From assembly GCF_000615975.1 (NCBI RefSeq), contig NZ_BAMP01000030.1, forward strand, positions 1 through 44,628: a stretch of 44,628 nucleotides of DNA, written 5' to 3'. Positions 1 to 11,727 of the stretch are shown here, piece after piece. Position numbers and translations under genes: made by a program. The first letter of the stretch is position 1, and each line of letters begins with the position of its first letter. Source of the stretch: Nitratireductor aquibiodomus NL21 = JCM 21793 (GTDB lineage: Bacteria > Pseudomonadota > Alphaproteobacteria > Rhizobiales > Rhizobiaceae). Below the pieces are notes generated by a model. The model saw only the letters and a program-made list of their open reading frames with translations. It was not told the DNA's origin and did no database searches.

Positions 1-513
1 GGCGGTTTCCAGCCGCAGAGCTCGCTGTTCCGTGGTGCCCAGCCGGTTCAGCCGGCTCCGCGTACCCCTGCACCGGCACCCAGGCCGGCTCCCGCCGCTC
101 CGGCAGCCGAGCAGGTTCACTCTCAGCCGCCGCAGCAGCAGGCGCGGGTTGAGGAAGAGCAGTTCTCCGCACCGCGCATGCCGCGCGTGGAAGACTTCCC
201 GCCGGTTGTGAAGGCCGAGATGGAAGCCAAGACGCAGGAGCATGAAGATCGCGGTCCGATGGGGCTCATCAAGCGTCTTACGCACGGCCTTTCCCGCCGC
301 GATGGCGAGCAGGGCTATGTGGAGCAGCCGCGCGAGCCGAAGCTGCGTCAGGCGACGCCTCAGCCGCGCCGCACGCCGGAGAACGAGGGACAGCTCTACG
401 CACCGCGTCAGGGGCGTCTGGATGAGCATGGCCGTCTCACCACGCAGCCGCGCAGTGTGCAGGAAGACGATCATCTGGAGATTCCCGCGTTTCTTCGCCG
501 GCAAGCCAACTAG
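1..513 (+). CDS. ftsZ: FtsZ, C-terminal part (5' end outside window)
   Basis: The frame is open from base 1, so only the last 170 codons or so of the cell-division GTPase are present. The visible part is the long Pro/Gln/Ala-rich disordered linker, followed by a more conserved stretch (PMGLIKRLTHGL) and the extreme C-terminal peptide LEIPAFLRRQAN. That peptide is the conserved tail through which FtsZ docks to membrane anchors and regulators, and it is what identifies the gene. The GTPase core lies upstream of the window. The extended linker is typical of rhizobial FtsZ. An internal ATG at 178 is not a real start. A strong terminator follows at 574-599, so this is the end of the division-gene transcript. 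Confidence 0.93.
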   Translation, partial: GGFQPQSSLFRGAQPVQPAPRTPAPAPRPAPAAPAAEQVHSQPPQQQARVEEEQFSAPRMPRVEDFPPVVKAEMEAKTQEHEDRGPMGLIKRLTHGLSRRDGEQGYVEQPREPKLRQATPQPRRTPENEGQLYAPRQGRLDEHGRLTTQPRSVQEDDHLEIPAFLRRQAN

Positions 514-573
514 AGCGCTGCCGCTTTCAGGTTCGGTGCTTCTGGCCATGGAATCTGTTACAAAGATCGGGAA

Positions 574-599
574 GGGGGATGCGCCGCATCCCCCTTTTT
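574..599 (+). terminator. Rho-independent terminator after ftsZ
   Basis: A perfect inverted repeat, GGGGGATGCG / CGCATCCCCC, is separated by one base (effectively an 8-bp stem with a 5-nt loop) and followed by TTTTT. It lies 60 bases after the ftsZ stop and separates ftsZ from lpxC. Confidence 0.88.
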
Positions 600-681
600 G
601 TTAAAATTCCGTAAATAATTCAGAAAGTTATATGACACTCGCGTTTTTCTTATGCCGTAACATCAAGTAAGAAACCGTGAT

Positions 682-710
682 TTGGAGTCTGTATTCCGCA
701 ACATTATCTT
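682..710 (+). promoter_or_regulatory. Candidate sigma70 promoter for lpxC
   Basis: TTGGAG at 682-687 and TATCTT at 705-710 are separated by 17 bases in the otherwise gene-free 308-base gap between ftsZ and lpxC. Transcription would start near 717, about 100 bases before the preferred lpxC start at 822. This argues against the ATG at 714 as the start. It is inferred from sequence only. Confidence 0.35.
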
Positions 711-821
711 TCGTTGCGATTAAAGGTGGGGTGTGGGACGCATTTTGGGGGTGTCGTCCTGAAACGTTGGACACGCTGGCGCTTTAATAGCGCAGGCCTT
801 GAAGAGCTCACGGGGACCATT

Positions 822-1760
822 TTGCTCGAATATCAGACGACACTCAAAGCACGCTGCTCGCTCTCGGGCATCGGTGTCCATAGCGGCAAGCCCGTCTCCA
901 TTCATTTCTCCCCCGCCGAACCCGACACGGGAATCGTTTTCCAGCGAATCGATGACGCCGGTACCGGTCGTGTGATTCGAGCGCTTGCTTCCGAGGTCTG
1001 CCAGACGGATCTCTGTACTGCTCTTGGTGATGCACGCGGCGAGTTCGTCGCAACCGTCGAACACCTTATGGCTGCCCTTCTGGCTGTCGGCATCGACAAT
1101 GTAGCGATTGAAATCGATGGCGGTGAGGTGCCTGTTCTCGATGGCAGCGCCATCGGATTTATCGATGCGTTCGAGCAGGCCGGAATTGCCACGCTCCCCG
1201 TCAAGCGGCGCTATATCCGCGTCGTGAAGCCTGTGCGGATCGACAATGGCGGCTCCTGGGCGGAATTCCGCCCTTATGACGGAACGCGTTTTGAAGTGGA
1301 AATCGACTTCGACACACCGGCCATCGGCCGCCAGTCGCTCGCTCTTGATCTCAATGCAGCCAACTTCCGGCAGGAGGTTGCGCGCGCACGCACGTTCGGT
1401 TTCATCAAGGACGTCGAACGGTTGTGGGCTGCCGGCTATGCGCTGGGCTCTTCTCTGGAGAACTCGGTCGTGATCGGTGAAGACCACAAGGTCATCAATA
1501 TGGAAGGCCTGCGCTATCCCGATGAGTTCGTCCGGCACAAGATGCTGGATGCGGTCGGCGATCTGGCCCTTGCCGGCGCGCGCTTCATCGGCTGCTTCCG
1601 TTCCTATCGCGGTGGTCACCGACTCAATGCAGCGGCTCTGCGTCATCTTCTGACCGACCGTTCTGCCTACGAGATCGTCGAAACGACACGCCGTGAGCAG
1701 GGACGCCGGGCTGAAATGGTGGCTGTGAGTGCGCCGGTCTACGCGCCCTGGACACTCTGA
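822..1760 (+). CDS. lpxC: LpxC, UDP-3-O-acyl-N-acetylglucosamine deacetylase
   Basis: This is the zinc enzyme for the committed step of lipid A synthesis, removing acetate from UDP-3-O-acyl-GlcNAc in the cytoplasm. Family signatures are clear: ATVEHLMAAL (zinc His), VLDGSA, and FVRHKMLDAVGDL, which carries the second zinc His and the zinc Asp. GGHRLNAAALR carries the catalytic His. The frame is open back to an ATG at 714, but family members begin close to the motif xxYQTTLKxR. I therefore prefer TTG at 822, which has GGGGA five bases upstream and gives 312 residues, the normal length. The 714 start would add a 36-residue tail unlike LpxC. The ftsZ-lpxC-bamD order is typical of Rhizobiales. 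Confidence 0.93.
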   Translation: MLEYQTTLKARCSLSGIGVHSGKPVSIHFSPAEPDTGIVFQRIDDAGTGRVIRALASEVCQTDLCTALGDARGEFVATVEHLMAALLAVGIDNVAIEIDGGEVPVLDGSAIGFIDAFEQAGIATLPVKRRYIRVVKPVRIDNGGSWAEFRPYDGTRFEVEIDFDTPAIGRQSLALDLNAANFRQEVARARTFGFIKDVERLWAAGYALGSSLENSVVIGEDHKVINMEGLRYPDEFVRHKMLDAVGDLALAGARFIGCFRSYRGGHRLNAAALRHLLTDRSAYEIVETTRREQGRRAEMVAVSAPVYAPWTL

Positions 1761-1905
1761 AATCCGCTTTTGCTGCATTTGCGAACGGGCTTTCCTCGTC
1801 AAACGCCACAAAATTGTACGATTGGCGGGCAATAGCGTTGCCGCGTGGCGGTCATATGCTCTATGACTGCGTTCCGAAATCGAGTTTCCGTTTGCGAGAG
1901 GCGAA

Positions 1906-2772
1906 ATGCGTTCAACTTTTGTTGCCGGCATGACCAGAACAGGCAGAGCTGCCGTTACGACAGCTTCGGTGCTTGGCGTTTCGCTTCTTCTTTCTGCATG
2001 CAATGCGGAGAAGGATCTCGATCTGTCGACCTATGTCGAGCAGACCGATCCGGCTGACGTTCTGTACAATCAGGCGCTGGCGAATATGAATGCAGGTCGC
2101 CTTAAAGAGGCGAGCGCGAAGTTCGAGTCCATCGACAGGCAGCATCCCTATTCCGAGTATGCCCGCAAGGCGATGGTGATGAACACCTTCGCCAACTACC
2201 GGCAGGGCAAGTACGAAGAGGCGATCAACGGCGGCAAGCGTTATGTGGCGCTTTATCCCACCACGGACGATGCGGCCTATGCGCAGTATCTCGTGGGGCT
2301 GAGCTATTTCCGCCAGATACGCGACGTGACGCAGGATCAGCGTGAGGCACGCCGTACGCTGGAGGCGATGGAAGAGGTGGTGCAGCGCTGGCCCGATTCG
2401 GAATATGTCGAGGATGCGCAGGCCAAAATCCGCTTCTCCCGCGACCAGCTCGCCGGCAAGGAGATGCAGATCGGACGCTACTATCTCGAGCGTCGTGAGT
2501 ATGTCGCTGCCGTGCGCCGCTTCCGTGGTGTGGTGGAGAGCTATCCCAACACGCGCCATGTCGAGGAAGCGCTGGCGCGCCTGACGGAATCCTATTACGC
2601 CATGGGATTGGTCTCTGAAGCGCAGACGGCCGCTGCCGTTCTGGGGCATAACTTCCCGGACAGCGACTGGTACAAGGATTCCTATGCTCTGCTGCAGTCT
2701 GGCGGACTGGAACCGCGTGAGAATGCCGGTTCGTGGATCTCCAAGGCTGGGGCAGCGATACTGGGCGGCTGA
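1906..2772 (+). CDS. bamD: BamD (ComL/YfiO), outer-membrane assembly lipoprotein
   Basis: This 288-residue protein is the essential lipoprotein of the BAM complex, which inserts beta-barrel proteins into the outer membrane. The N-terminus has a positively charged, hydrophobic signal peptide ending in a lipobox (LLLSAC), so Cys about 32 would be lipidated. The rest consists of five TPR-like helical repeats: the first starts at [17 protein letters not shown], and later ones contain [35 protein letters not shown] and [13 protein letters not shown]. The BamD hallmark [10 protein letters not shown] is present. recN starts 8 bases after the stop, so the two are probably co-transcribed. Confidence 0.93.
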   Translation: MRSTFVAGMTRTGRAAVTTASVLGVSLLLSACNAEKDLDLSTYVEQTDPADVLYNQALANMNAGRLKEASAKFESIDRQHPYSEYARKAMVMNTFANYRQGKYEEAINGGKRYVALYPTTDDAAYAQYLVGLSYFRQIRDVTQDQREARRTLEAMEEVVQRWPDSEYVEDAQAKIRFSRDQLAGKEMQIGRYYLERREYVAAVRRFRGVVESYPNTRHVEEALARLTESYYAMGLVSEAQTAAAVLGHNFPDSDWYKDSYALLQSGGLEPRENAGSWISKAGAAILGG

Positions 2773-2780
2773 CCCTCATC

Positions 2781-4452
2781 ATGCTATCTCACCTGTCGAT
2801 CCGCGATATCGTCCTGATTGAACGCCTCGACATGGATTTCTCCGGAGGGCTCTCGGTGCTCACCGGTGAAACCGGTGCGGGCAAATCCATTCTTCTTGAT
2901 TCTCTTTCGCTGGCGCTTGGCGGGCGCGGCGATGCGTCTCTGGTGCGCCATGGCGCGGATCAGGGGCAGGTGATCGCCGTTTTCGACCTGCCAGGCTCTC
3001 ACCCCGTACGCGCGGTGCTGGCGGAGAACGCGATCGACGATGAGGGCGACATCATTCTGCGCCGTGTGCAGAGCGCCGACGGGCGCACGCGCGTCTTCAT
3101 TAACGATCAGCTTCCAGCGTGGCGCTGATGCGGCAGGTGGGACGCCAGCTCGTGGAGATCCACGGGCAGCATGACGAGCGCGCGCTGGTGGACGCAGGTA
3201 TTCACCGCGATCTCCTTGATGCTTTCGGCGGGCATGGTGAGGCTGTCGCGCGGGTGCGGCTCGCCTGGCGTGACCTGCGCAAATGCGAGCAGGACCTTGC
3301 CCGGCACAGGGCGCGTGTCGAAGCGGCGGCACGGGAGGCCGATTTTCTGAGAGCCTCGGTGGAGGAGCTTTCCAAGCTCGATCCGCGACCTGATGAAGAG
3401 GCGGTGCTGGCCGAGGAGCGCGCAGGATGATGCGCGCGGAAAAGATCGCCAGCGATATTTCAGATGCGCAGGAGGTGCTGTCCGGCAACGCCTCGCCGGT
3501 GTCGCAGCTTTCAAGCCTTTTGCGCCGGCTGCAGCGCAAGGCGCAGGATGCGCCGGGTCTGCTGGACGGGATCATCGAGCCGCTTGATTCGGCTCTGCTC
3601 TCGCTCGATGCAGCGCAATCGGCCGTGGACGAGGCGATGCGGGCTACTGAATTTGATCCACAGCGTCTGGAAGACACGGAAGAGCGGCTCTTTGCCCTGC
3701 GTGCCGTTGCCCGCAAACACAATGTGCAGGTCGACGACCTCGCCGAGCTCTGTGCCCGCATGGTGGGCGATCTGGATGAGCTGGACGCTGGCGAAGAGCG
3801 GCTGGCGGTGCTGGAGCAGGAAGCCAGGGCGGCAGTCGGCACTTATGACGCTGCGGCGGCGGAGCTGTCGCAATTGCGCCGCGAGACAGCAGCCTCTCTC
3901 AGCAGGGCGGTGATGGCTGAGCTGCCGGCCCTGAAGCTCGAGCGTGCGGAGTTCATAGTCGAGATTGCCACGGAAGCCGACGACCGCGGCGAGGAAGGCA
4001 TCGACCATGTGGAGTTCTGGGTGCGCACCAACCCCGGCACGCGGGCAGGGCCGATGATGAAAGTGGCCTCCGGCGGCGAGCTCTCGCGCTTTCTTCTCGC
4101 ACTCAAGGTGGTGCTGGCGGATCGCGGATCGGCGCCAACGCTGGTGTTCGACGAGATCGATACGGGTGTCGGCGGTGCCGTGGCGGATGCCATCGGGCAG
4201 CGCCTGGCGCGGCTCGCCGAGCGTATCCAGGTGCTTTCGGTGACCCATGCGCCACAGGTGGCCGCGCGCGCCGGCACACACTATCTCATCGCCAAGAGCG
4301 GCGGCACCGACCGGGTCGCCACCGGGGTTTCGGTCATGGACACCGATGCCAGGCAGGAAGAGATTGCCCGCATGCTGGCAGGCGCCACCGTGACAGACGA
4401 GGCGCGTGCTGCCGCCCAGCGCCTGCTCAGGGGCAGTGAAGCGGTTTCCTGA
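2781..4452 (+). CDS. recN: RecN, DNA double-strand-break repair ATPase (frame broken twice as read)
   Basis: RecN is an SMC-like ATPase that acts early in recombinational repair of double-strand breaks. The start is ATG 2781, with Walker A GETGAGKSILLDS near residue 30. The middle part has the conserved QLVEIHGQHD and a coiled coil. The C-terminal head has the ABC signature SGGELSRFLLAL and Walker B TLVFDEIDTGVGG. The reading frame changes near 3111-3118 (from FINDQ to VALMRQVG) and near 3418-3428 (from EER to MMRAEK). Adding one base at each place gives a continuous protein of 557 residues, the usual RecN length, with no conserved segment lost. I read it as one gene with two sequencing deletions. 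A truly broken recN cannot be excluded from the sequence alone. Confidence 0.9.
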
Positions 4453-4544
4453 ACGGTTCCTGTTCAAGGGCTTTTGGCTGGCCTTGTCAGCAGGGATGAG
4501 CCGCGTAAAAAGACGGCTGCCAAAACCGCGCGCGGATAGACTAA

Positions 4545-6688
<2,144 letters not shown>

Positions 6689-6770
6689 ACTGCCGCTGAT
6701 GCGTGGCTCAACGGAATTCATGTGACTGGTCAGTCCTGTTGACCTACAGCTCAATCACTTTGATCGAAGC

Positions 6771-6849
6771 GAGAAAGCGCTCGATCTTGTTGTTTTTTGC
6801 GCAATTCCGGACGGAAAACCGGTTCCCATTTTTCCTGGAATTGCTTTAG
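6771..6849 (+). repeat. Rhizobial intergenic repeat (palindromic element, type 1)
   Basis: The stretch contains GCAATTCCGGACGGAAAACC followed by TTTTTCCTGGAATTGCTTTA, so the ends CAATTCC and GGAATTG are inverted repeats. From memory, this sequence type recurs in many intergenic spaces of Mesorhizobium, Rhizobium and relatives. It lies in the 180-base gap between ligA and the AzlC-like gene, which otherwise holds only a ribosome-binding site. Confidence 0.6.
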
Positions 6850-6871
6850 GTTGCAGGCCTCTGGAGGGATG

Positions 6872-7600
6872 ATGACTGCCGACATTGCCAAGGAAAGCGC
6901 GCGCCCGCGCGATTTTGCGCAAGGGGTGCGCGACAGCGTGCCCGTGGTGGTCGCGGCGTTGCCGTTCGGCTTTCTGTTCGGTGCGCTGGCGGTCGAGAAC
7001 GGTCTGACCGTGTTCGAAGCCGTGTTGATGAGCGCGACCGTATTCGCGGGCGCTAGCCAGATGGTGGGGATCGATCTCTTCGGCCAGAAGGTTGCGCCGT
7101 GGCTGATTGTGCTGTCGATCCTTGCCGTCAACTTCCGTCACGTTCTCTACTCGGCCACCACTGGCCGGCGCATTGCCCATTGGGGGCCGGTGCAGCGGCT
7201 GCTTGGTTTCTTTCTTCTGGCCGATCCCGTTTTCGCCGAGGCCGAGCGGCGCAGCGAGACCCATGGCAGGATCACGTTTGGCTGGTATATGGGAGCGGCG
7301 CTGCCGCTTTATCTCTGCTGGGTGGTGGAAGGCTGGCTCGGAGCGCTGTTTGGCAATCTTCTGCCCGATGCGCATGCGCTTGGCATCGACTTCCTGCTGC
7401 CGATCTATTTCCTTGGCCTCGTCATGAGCTTTCGCAGGCGCTCGTTCTGGCTACCGGTCGTGCTGATGAGCGCGGCGGTTTCCATGCTTGCCTATTCCAC
7501 GGTCGGCTCTCCCTGGCATGTTTCCATTGGCGCCATTGCGGGTGTGGCGCTGGCGGCGGTCATGGCACCGAACGCGCGCGGGCGCGAGGAGGGCTCATGA
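6872..7600 (+). CDS. AzlC-family branched-chain amino acid exporter, large subunit
   Basis: This 242-residue integral membrane protein has the AzlC signature in its first half: GVRDSVPVVVAALPFGFLFGALAV, then MSATVFAGASQMVGIDL and VNFRHVLYSATTGRRIAHW. Several further hydrophobic helices follow. With AzlD it forms an exporter of branched-chain amino acids or related compounds in the inner membrane. I choose the second of two adjacent ATGs (6872) because GGAGG lies only a few bases upstream; ATG 6869 is possible. The frame is open further back to 6797, but that part runs through the repeat element. The stop overlaps the start of the next gene (ATGA), the usual azlC-azlD translational coupling. 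Substrate not determined. Confidence 0.88.
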   Translation: MTADIAKESARPRDFAQGVRDSVPVVVAALPFGFLFGALAVENGLTVFEAVLMSATVFAGASQMVGIDLFGQKVAPWLIVLSILAVNFRHVLYSATTGRRIAHWGPVQRLLGFFLLADPVFAEAERRSETHGRITFGWYMGAALPLYLCWVVEGWLGALFGNLLPDAHALGIDFLLPIYFLGLVMSFRRRSFWLPVVLMSAAVSMLAYSTVGSPWHVSIGAIAGVALAAVMAPNARGREEGS

Positions 7601-7899
7601 GCACGACGGTCTGGATCATTCTTGCCGGCGCGGTGCTGACATTCCTGACGCGTATTGGCGGCCACATGGTGCTGTCGCGGTTCGAGCGCATTCATCCGCG
7701 CGTCGAGGCCGGGCTGAACGCCGTTCCCGCCGCTGTTCTGACCACGCTGGTGGCGCCGGCGGCGATGAATGGCGGCATACCCGAAATCGCGGCGCTGGCG
7801 ACCGGCATCATCGTCTCAATTGTTGCCGGCGGCATGATGCCGATGTTCCTCTCCGCGGCAGCGGTGCTCATTCTGCTCCGCCACCTGACCGGCCAGTAA
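7597..7899 (+). CDS. AzlD-family small exporter subunit
   Basis: This is a 100-residue membrane protein, the small partner of AzlC-type exporters. It starts at the ATGA overlap with the preceding gene and shows the AzlD pattern: an N-terminal helix (TTVWIILAGAVLTFLTRIGG), a conserved AVPAAVLTTLVAP segment and two more helices ending in LRHLTGQ. Size and gene order match known azlCD pairs. It converges with the aminopeptidase gene that ends at 7908, leaving only 8 bases between the stops, so there is no room for a separate terminator. Confidence 0.88.
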   Translation: MSTTVWIILAGAVLTFLTRIGGHMVLSRFERIHPRVEAGLNAVPAAVLTTLVAPAAMNGGIPEIAALATGIIVSIVAGGMMPMFLSAAAVLILLRHLTGQ

Positions 7900-7907
7900 A
7901 GACGCTG

Positions 7908-9736
7908 TCAGTCCAACGGGGCCGTTGCCTTTTCGAGCCAGTCGAGCGTTTCACCGTCGAGCAGCGGCGCCAGCGTTTCACGCACGCGGGCATGATAGGT
8001 GTCGAGCCAGTCGCGCTCCTGCGGTGACAGCAGCCCGGTGTCGATCAGGCGGCGGTCGAAGGGGCAGAGCGTCAGCGTCTCGAAACCGTGCATGTCGATC
8101 TCTCCGCCGGGAATGGCGGAGGCCGGCTTCACCACGATCAGGTTCTCAAGCCGGATCCCATAGCTGCCGGGCTTGTAGTAGCCGGGTTCGTTGGACAGGA
8201 TCATGCCTGCTTCCAGAACTTGCGTTCCTGTTCTGGCGATGCGCTGAGGGCCTTCATGGACGGCAAGATAGGAACCGACACCGTGGCCGGTGCCATGCGC
8301 ATAGTCGAGACCTGCCTGCCATAAGGCGTGGCGGGCGAACGGGTCGAGGTCCATGCCGCGCGTGCCTTTGGGAAAGCGTATGGTCGAAAGCGCGATGAGG
8401 CCCTTCAGAACCCGCGTGTAGCGCTCGCGCATCTCGTCGCCTGGACGACCGATAATGACCGTCCGGGTGATGTCTGTGGTTCCATCGTCATACTGTGCGC
8501 CGGAATCGACCAGATAGAGCTCGTTTGCGGCCAGCGTACGGTTGGTCTTCGTCGTGACGCGATAATGGATGATCGCACCATTGGGACCCGCGCCGGAGAT
8601 CGTATCGAAGGAAATGTCGCGCAGAGGCATCTGCAGGCTCTGCCCCGTCTCGGCCCGGCTTTCCTCCAGTTTTCGTACCGCGCTGATCTCGTCGACCGTG
8701 CCCGGCTCCTGCCGGTCGAGCCATGAGAGAAAACGGGCCATGGCAACGCCGTCCCGGAGATGGGCGGTGCGCGCGCCTTCAAGCTCAGTTGCGTTTTTGA
8801 TTGCACGGGGGAGGCGGGCGGGATCGTCAAGATCGGTGATGCTTCCGCCGGCTTCTTCCACAACCAGTCGCAGACGTTCGGCAGCGAGCGAGGGATCAAG
8901 GCCGATCGAACCGGTGCTCTTTGCGCAGCGGGAAAGCTCTGCCTCCAGTGTGGATGGCGCCTTCAGATCGGCGAGCTGTGTCAGATAGGCCTCGGTTTCG
9001 CGGTCGAGCTTGCGTCTGTCGAGGAAAAGCAGTGGGCGCCCGTCCACGGGGAGAATGGCGAAGCAAGGGCCAGTGGCGTATGCGGCACATCCTGTCCACG
9101 AATGTTGAAGGCCCAGGCGATCGATGACGGGTCGGTAAGGACCGTACAGTCGGCACCGGCTTCGCGGATGGCCTTCGCCATGCGTTCCAGCTTTGCGGCG
9201 GCGAGCTCGCCAGCATAATCCTTTGACTGAATGCGGGCCTGTGCCAGCGGCGGCGAGGGGCGATCGTTCCAGATGAGGTCGACCATGTTGTCGTCTACCG
9301 GAACGAGCTCGATGCTGCGTGCCCTGGCCCTGTCACGCAGGGCCCGCAACTCGGCGACGGTGTGCAGCCATGGATCAAAACCGATGCGGCTGCCCGTAGG
9401 TGCGTTCCTGCCTATCCATTCGCGCGGCGGTGTGTCTATCAGGCTTTCAACGGTGAAGATCGACGGATCGGTCTGCTCGGCCGCCTGAAGCGTGTAGCGG
9501 CCGTCGACGAAGAGAATGGCACGATCCCTGAGGACCAGTGCCGCGCCTGCCGATCCGGTGAAGCCCGTCAGCCACGCAAGCCGCTCGGAGGACGGGGCGA
9601 CATATTCGCCCTGATGTTCGTCTGCGCGGGGAACCAGATAGCCGTCGAGGCCCGCTTTCGCCAGCGCCTTGCGCAGTTGGCCAACGCGCGTGATGCCCTG
9701 GCTCGGGTCGGCGGTAACGTCAAAAGATTGAAACAT
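7908..9736 (-). CDS. Xaa-Pro aminopeptidase, M24B family (frame broken once as read)
   Basis: This is an aminopeptidase P-type enzyme of the long, XPNPEP1-like class: two creatinase-like N-terminal domains and a C-terminal pita-bread domain. It removes N-terminal residues that precede proline. The metal-binding set is present: YLVDSGAQYDDGTTDITRT (two Asp), HGTGHGVGSYLAVHEGP (His), LSNEPGYY (Glu) and IRLENLIVV (Glu). The frame breaks at 9061-9062. On the minus strand GCTTCGCC replaces an expected GCTTTCGCC, and restoring one T joins LALAFAILPVDGRPLLFLD. The restored protein is 609 residues, normal for this class. The ATG at 9736 is preceded by a 230-base divergent gap shared with the small gene at 9968. 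Confidence 0.9.
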
Positions 9737-9890
9737 GGAACCTTGCCGCTTCGTCTGAAAATCGGCCCGAACCTATAGCATGGTCTCAGGAAGCGGAACG
9801 TCTTTCCGACTACAGAATGTTTATGCTGCGCTGCACAATTGCTTTGTTGCGATGCAAAATCAGATGGTAGCCATGCGCAATCGGCGCTGG

Positions 9891-9920
9891 TTGCATGGGC
9901 TTCGCGGGCTTATTTATAGG
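9891..9920 (+). promoter_or_regulatory. Candidate promoter for the 59-codon gene
   Basis: TTGCAT at 9891-9896 and TATAGG at 9915-9920 are 18 bases apart, about 50 bases upstream of the start at 9968. It lies in the 230-base divergent gap with the aminopeptidase gene; I see no other clear signal there. Confidence 0.33.
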
Positions 9921-9967
9921 CCCATGGACAACGGTACTTCCGTTGCAAACATTCAAGGAGATATCAG

Positions 9968-10147
9968 ATGGCCCAAAAGCGTGGCTTTTTCCGCGGCGCA
10001 TTCGACGCGCTGATCGAAGCTCGTCAGAAGCAGGTCCGGAGCTATGTCAACGGCGCGCTTCTGATGCTGGACGACGAAACCCTGCGCGCGCACGGCTACA
10101 ACCGCGACGAACTCAAGCGCAGCCGCAGCGTTTCGCACATGTTCTGA
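9968..10147 (+). CDS. Small conserved-looking protein, 59 aa, DUF1127-like pattern
   Basis: This short gene encodes 59 residues starting MAQKRGFFRGAFDALIEARQ and ending RSVSHMF. It has a textbook ribosome-binding site (AAGGAG, 7 bases upstream of ATG), its own candidate promoter and a strong terminator, so it is very likely a real single-gene transcript. The protein is basic and helical. Its middle and end (LLMLDDETLRAHGYNRDEL) follow the DUF1127/YjiS-like pattern of a LDD turn, then a short helix with G-x-x-R-x-E-L. Several small DUF1127 proteins in alphaproteobacteria act in RNA turnover or stress responses; whether this one does is unknown. No membrane segment or signal peptide is visible. 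Confidence 0.78.
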   Translation: MAQKRGFFRGAFDALIEARQKQVRSYVNGALLMLDDETLRAHGYNRDELKRSRSVSHMF

Positions 10148-10171
10148 TCCGCTGGACCCAGCGTTTCTGTC

Positions 10172-10206
10172 AAAACCCCGAAAGCTCTGCTTTCGGGGTT
10201 TTTTGT
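10172..10206. terminator. Bidirectional rho-independent terminator
   Basis: The stem ACCCCGAAAGC / GCTTTCGGGGT has a 3-base loop, with A-run on the left and T-run on the right. It can end both the 59-codon gene (plus) and prmA (minus, stop at 10228). Confidence 0.88.
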
Positions 10207-10227
10207 TTGTGCAGGTGCTGCGCTCCG

Positions 10228-11100
10228 TCAGCGCTTCATATGAATGGTGACCCAGCCTTCGCGCGCCTGTGTGCGCACATGGCGGAAACCCTGTCCGCAA
10301 TAGGCTGCCACGACCGCGCGCCTCTGACGCTCCAGAATGCCCGACAATACGAGTGAGCCACCGGGCGTGAGGTGGTGCGCCATCGCCGGTGCGAGCGCCA
10401 TCAGCGGACGCGCAAGGATGTTGGCGACGATCAGGTCGAAGGGCTTCTCGCGGGCGAAAACACTGTGGTGGAAACCGGGCGCCGTGTGTGTGTCCACCAG
10501 ACCGGTAACGCCATTGAGACGGACGTTCGATCTGGCGACTTCGGTGGCCACGGGGTCGATGTCGGTCGCCAGAACCGGAATGCGGGCGCTCCTGGCAATT
10601 GCAATGGCCAGAACGGCACTGCCGGTACCCAGGTCCAGTGCGTTGCGCGGTTGTTCGCTCTTCAGGATATCGGCAAGCGCGCTGAGGCAACCAGCGGTCG
10701 TTCCGTGATGGCCCGTGCCGAAGGCAAGGCCGGCGTCGATCTCTATTGCGATATCGCCGATGCGCTGCAAATGGCGGTCATGGCTGCCGTGAACCAGAAA
10801 GCGGCCGACGCGAACCGGGCGCAGCCCCTCCAGAGAATGACTGACCCAGTCGATCTCCGGAACGTCCTCCCGCTCAAGCGGGGGAAGGGGCGAGACATCT
10901 GCAAGGCTTTCCAGCACCCTTTGTTCTAGGCTGTCGGCGTCGTCTTCCGTGTAAATCGAGATCTGGAAGATACCGCTGTCTTCCTCCGGCTCGAATATGC
11001 TGATCGGCAGCCCGTCATCTTCAAAATGCGCGTCGAGAATAGAGAAGATCGATTCGGCCTGCTCGCGCGGCGCCGTCAGGAAAAGTCGTGTCTGGCCCAT
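10228..11100 (-). CDS. prmA: PrmA, ribosomal protein L11 methyltransferase
   Basis: This 290-residue S-adenosylmethionine-dependent methyltransferase modifies ribosomal protein L11 in the cytoplasm. The N-terminal L11-recognition domain is followed by the signature [18 protein letters not shown]. The AdoMet site [18 protein letters not shown] comes next, then [19 protein letters not shown] and the catalytic-loop sequence [16 protein letters not shown]. The length fits PrmA. It lies 12 bases downstream of the SCO1 gene on the same strand, so the two are probably transcribed together, ending at the bidirectional terminator near 10190. Confidence 0.92.
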   Translation of the reverse strand: MGQTRLFLTAPREQAESIFSILDAHFEDDGLPISIFEPEEDSGIFQISIYTEDDADSLEQRVLESLADVSPLPPLEREDVPEIDWVSHSLEGLRPVRVGRFLVHGSHDRHLQRIGDIAIEIDAGLAFGTGHHGTTAGCLSALADILKSEQPRNALDLGTGSAVLAIAIARSARIPVLATDIDPVATEVARSNVRLNGVTGLVDTHTAPGFHHSVFAREKPFDLIVANILARPLMALAPAMAHHLTPGGSLVLSGILERQRRAVVAAYCGQGFRHVRTQAREGWVTIHMKR

Positions 11101-11112
11101 GAATTTCCGGTG

Positions 11113-11691
11113 TCAGGTTTCGTTTGCCAGACGCTTCAGCTTGGCGATGGCAGTTTCACTGTTTTCTTCATAGGCGATCGTGCCGAAAAAGTCGCCATCG
11201 CTGTCGAGCAGCAGGATCGAGGCGGTGTGATCCATCGTGTAGTCGCCATCTTCCAGCTCGACCTTGCGCACATAGATGGAGAACCCCTTGGCCATGGCGG
11301 CGACTTCTTCCGGGTCACCGGTGATGCCGGTGATGCGGTCCGAGAAATTCGACAGATAGGTCTTCATGACCTCGGGGGTATCGCGCTCCGGGTCAATGGA
11401 AACGAAATAGGGTTTGATGTCGGCTGCTTCATCGCCCAGTTGTTCGAGATAGCCATCGAGTTCGAAAAGGGTGGTTGGACACACTTCCGGGCAATGCGTG
11501 AAACCAAAGAAGACGACGCGAGGCCCGCCTTTGAATGCGGCTTCGGTGATCGGGTTGCCATCCTGATCGACCAGTTCGAATGGCACACCGAAGGCTTCGC
11601 CCGAACTCTGCTTTTGATACCACTGGAAGGTGAGGAGCCCGACGCCGACGGCCATGACCGCCAGGATGCCGATGAGGATGGATCGCATCAT
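11113..11691 (-). CDS. SCO1/SenC-family copper chaperone for cytochrome oxidase
   Basis: This 192-residue membrane-anchored thioredoxin-fold protein delivers copper to, or reduces, the Cu(A) site of cytochrome c oxidase on the periplasmic side. One N-terminal helix (SILIGILAVMAVGVGLLTF) anchors it. The copper ligands are seen as HCPEVCPTT (CxxxC) and the later His in YTMDHTASILLLD. FVSIDPERDTPEVMKTYL is the SCO signature. A 53-codon membrane protein gene lies 36 bases upstream on the same strand, and prmA lies 12 bases downstream. No oxidase structural genes are in the window. Confidence 0.92.
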   Translation of the reverse strand: MMRSILIGILAVMAVGVGLLTFQWYQKQSSGEAFGVPFELVDQDGNPITEAAFKGGPRVVFFGFTHCPEVCPTTLFELDGYLEQLGDEAADIKPYFVSIDPERDTPEVMKTYLSNFSDRITGITGDPEEVAAMAKGFSIYVRKVELEDGDYTMDHTASILLLDSDGDFFGTIAYEENSETAIAKLKRLANET

Positions 11692-11727
11692 TGAAGTTTA
11701 CCCGAAACGAAATGCTGAAAGATGGCG

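Noticed and set aside
714..821. N-terminal 36-residue extension of LpxC from ATG 714
   Set aside because: It is unlike any LpxC opening, overlaps the expected transcription start and lacks a ribosome-binding site; TTG 822 fits the family.
720..2003. Long open frame on the minus strand opposite lpxC, and similar long antisense frames opposite AsmA-like, ligA and ilvI genes
   Set aside because: These are typical high-GC shadow frames: they have no ribosome-binding sites, no recognisable domains and sit opposite clearly conserved genes.
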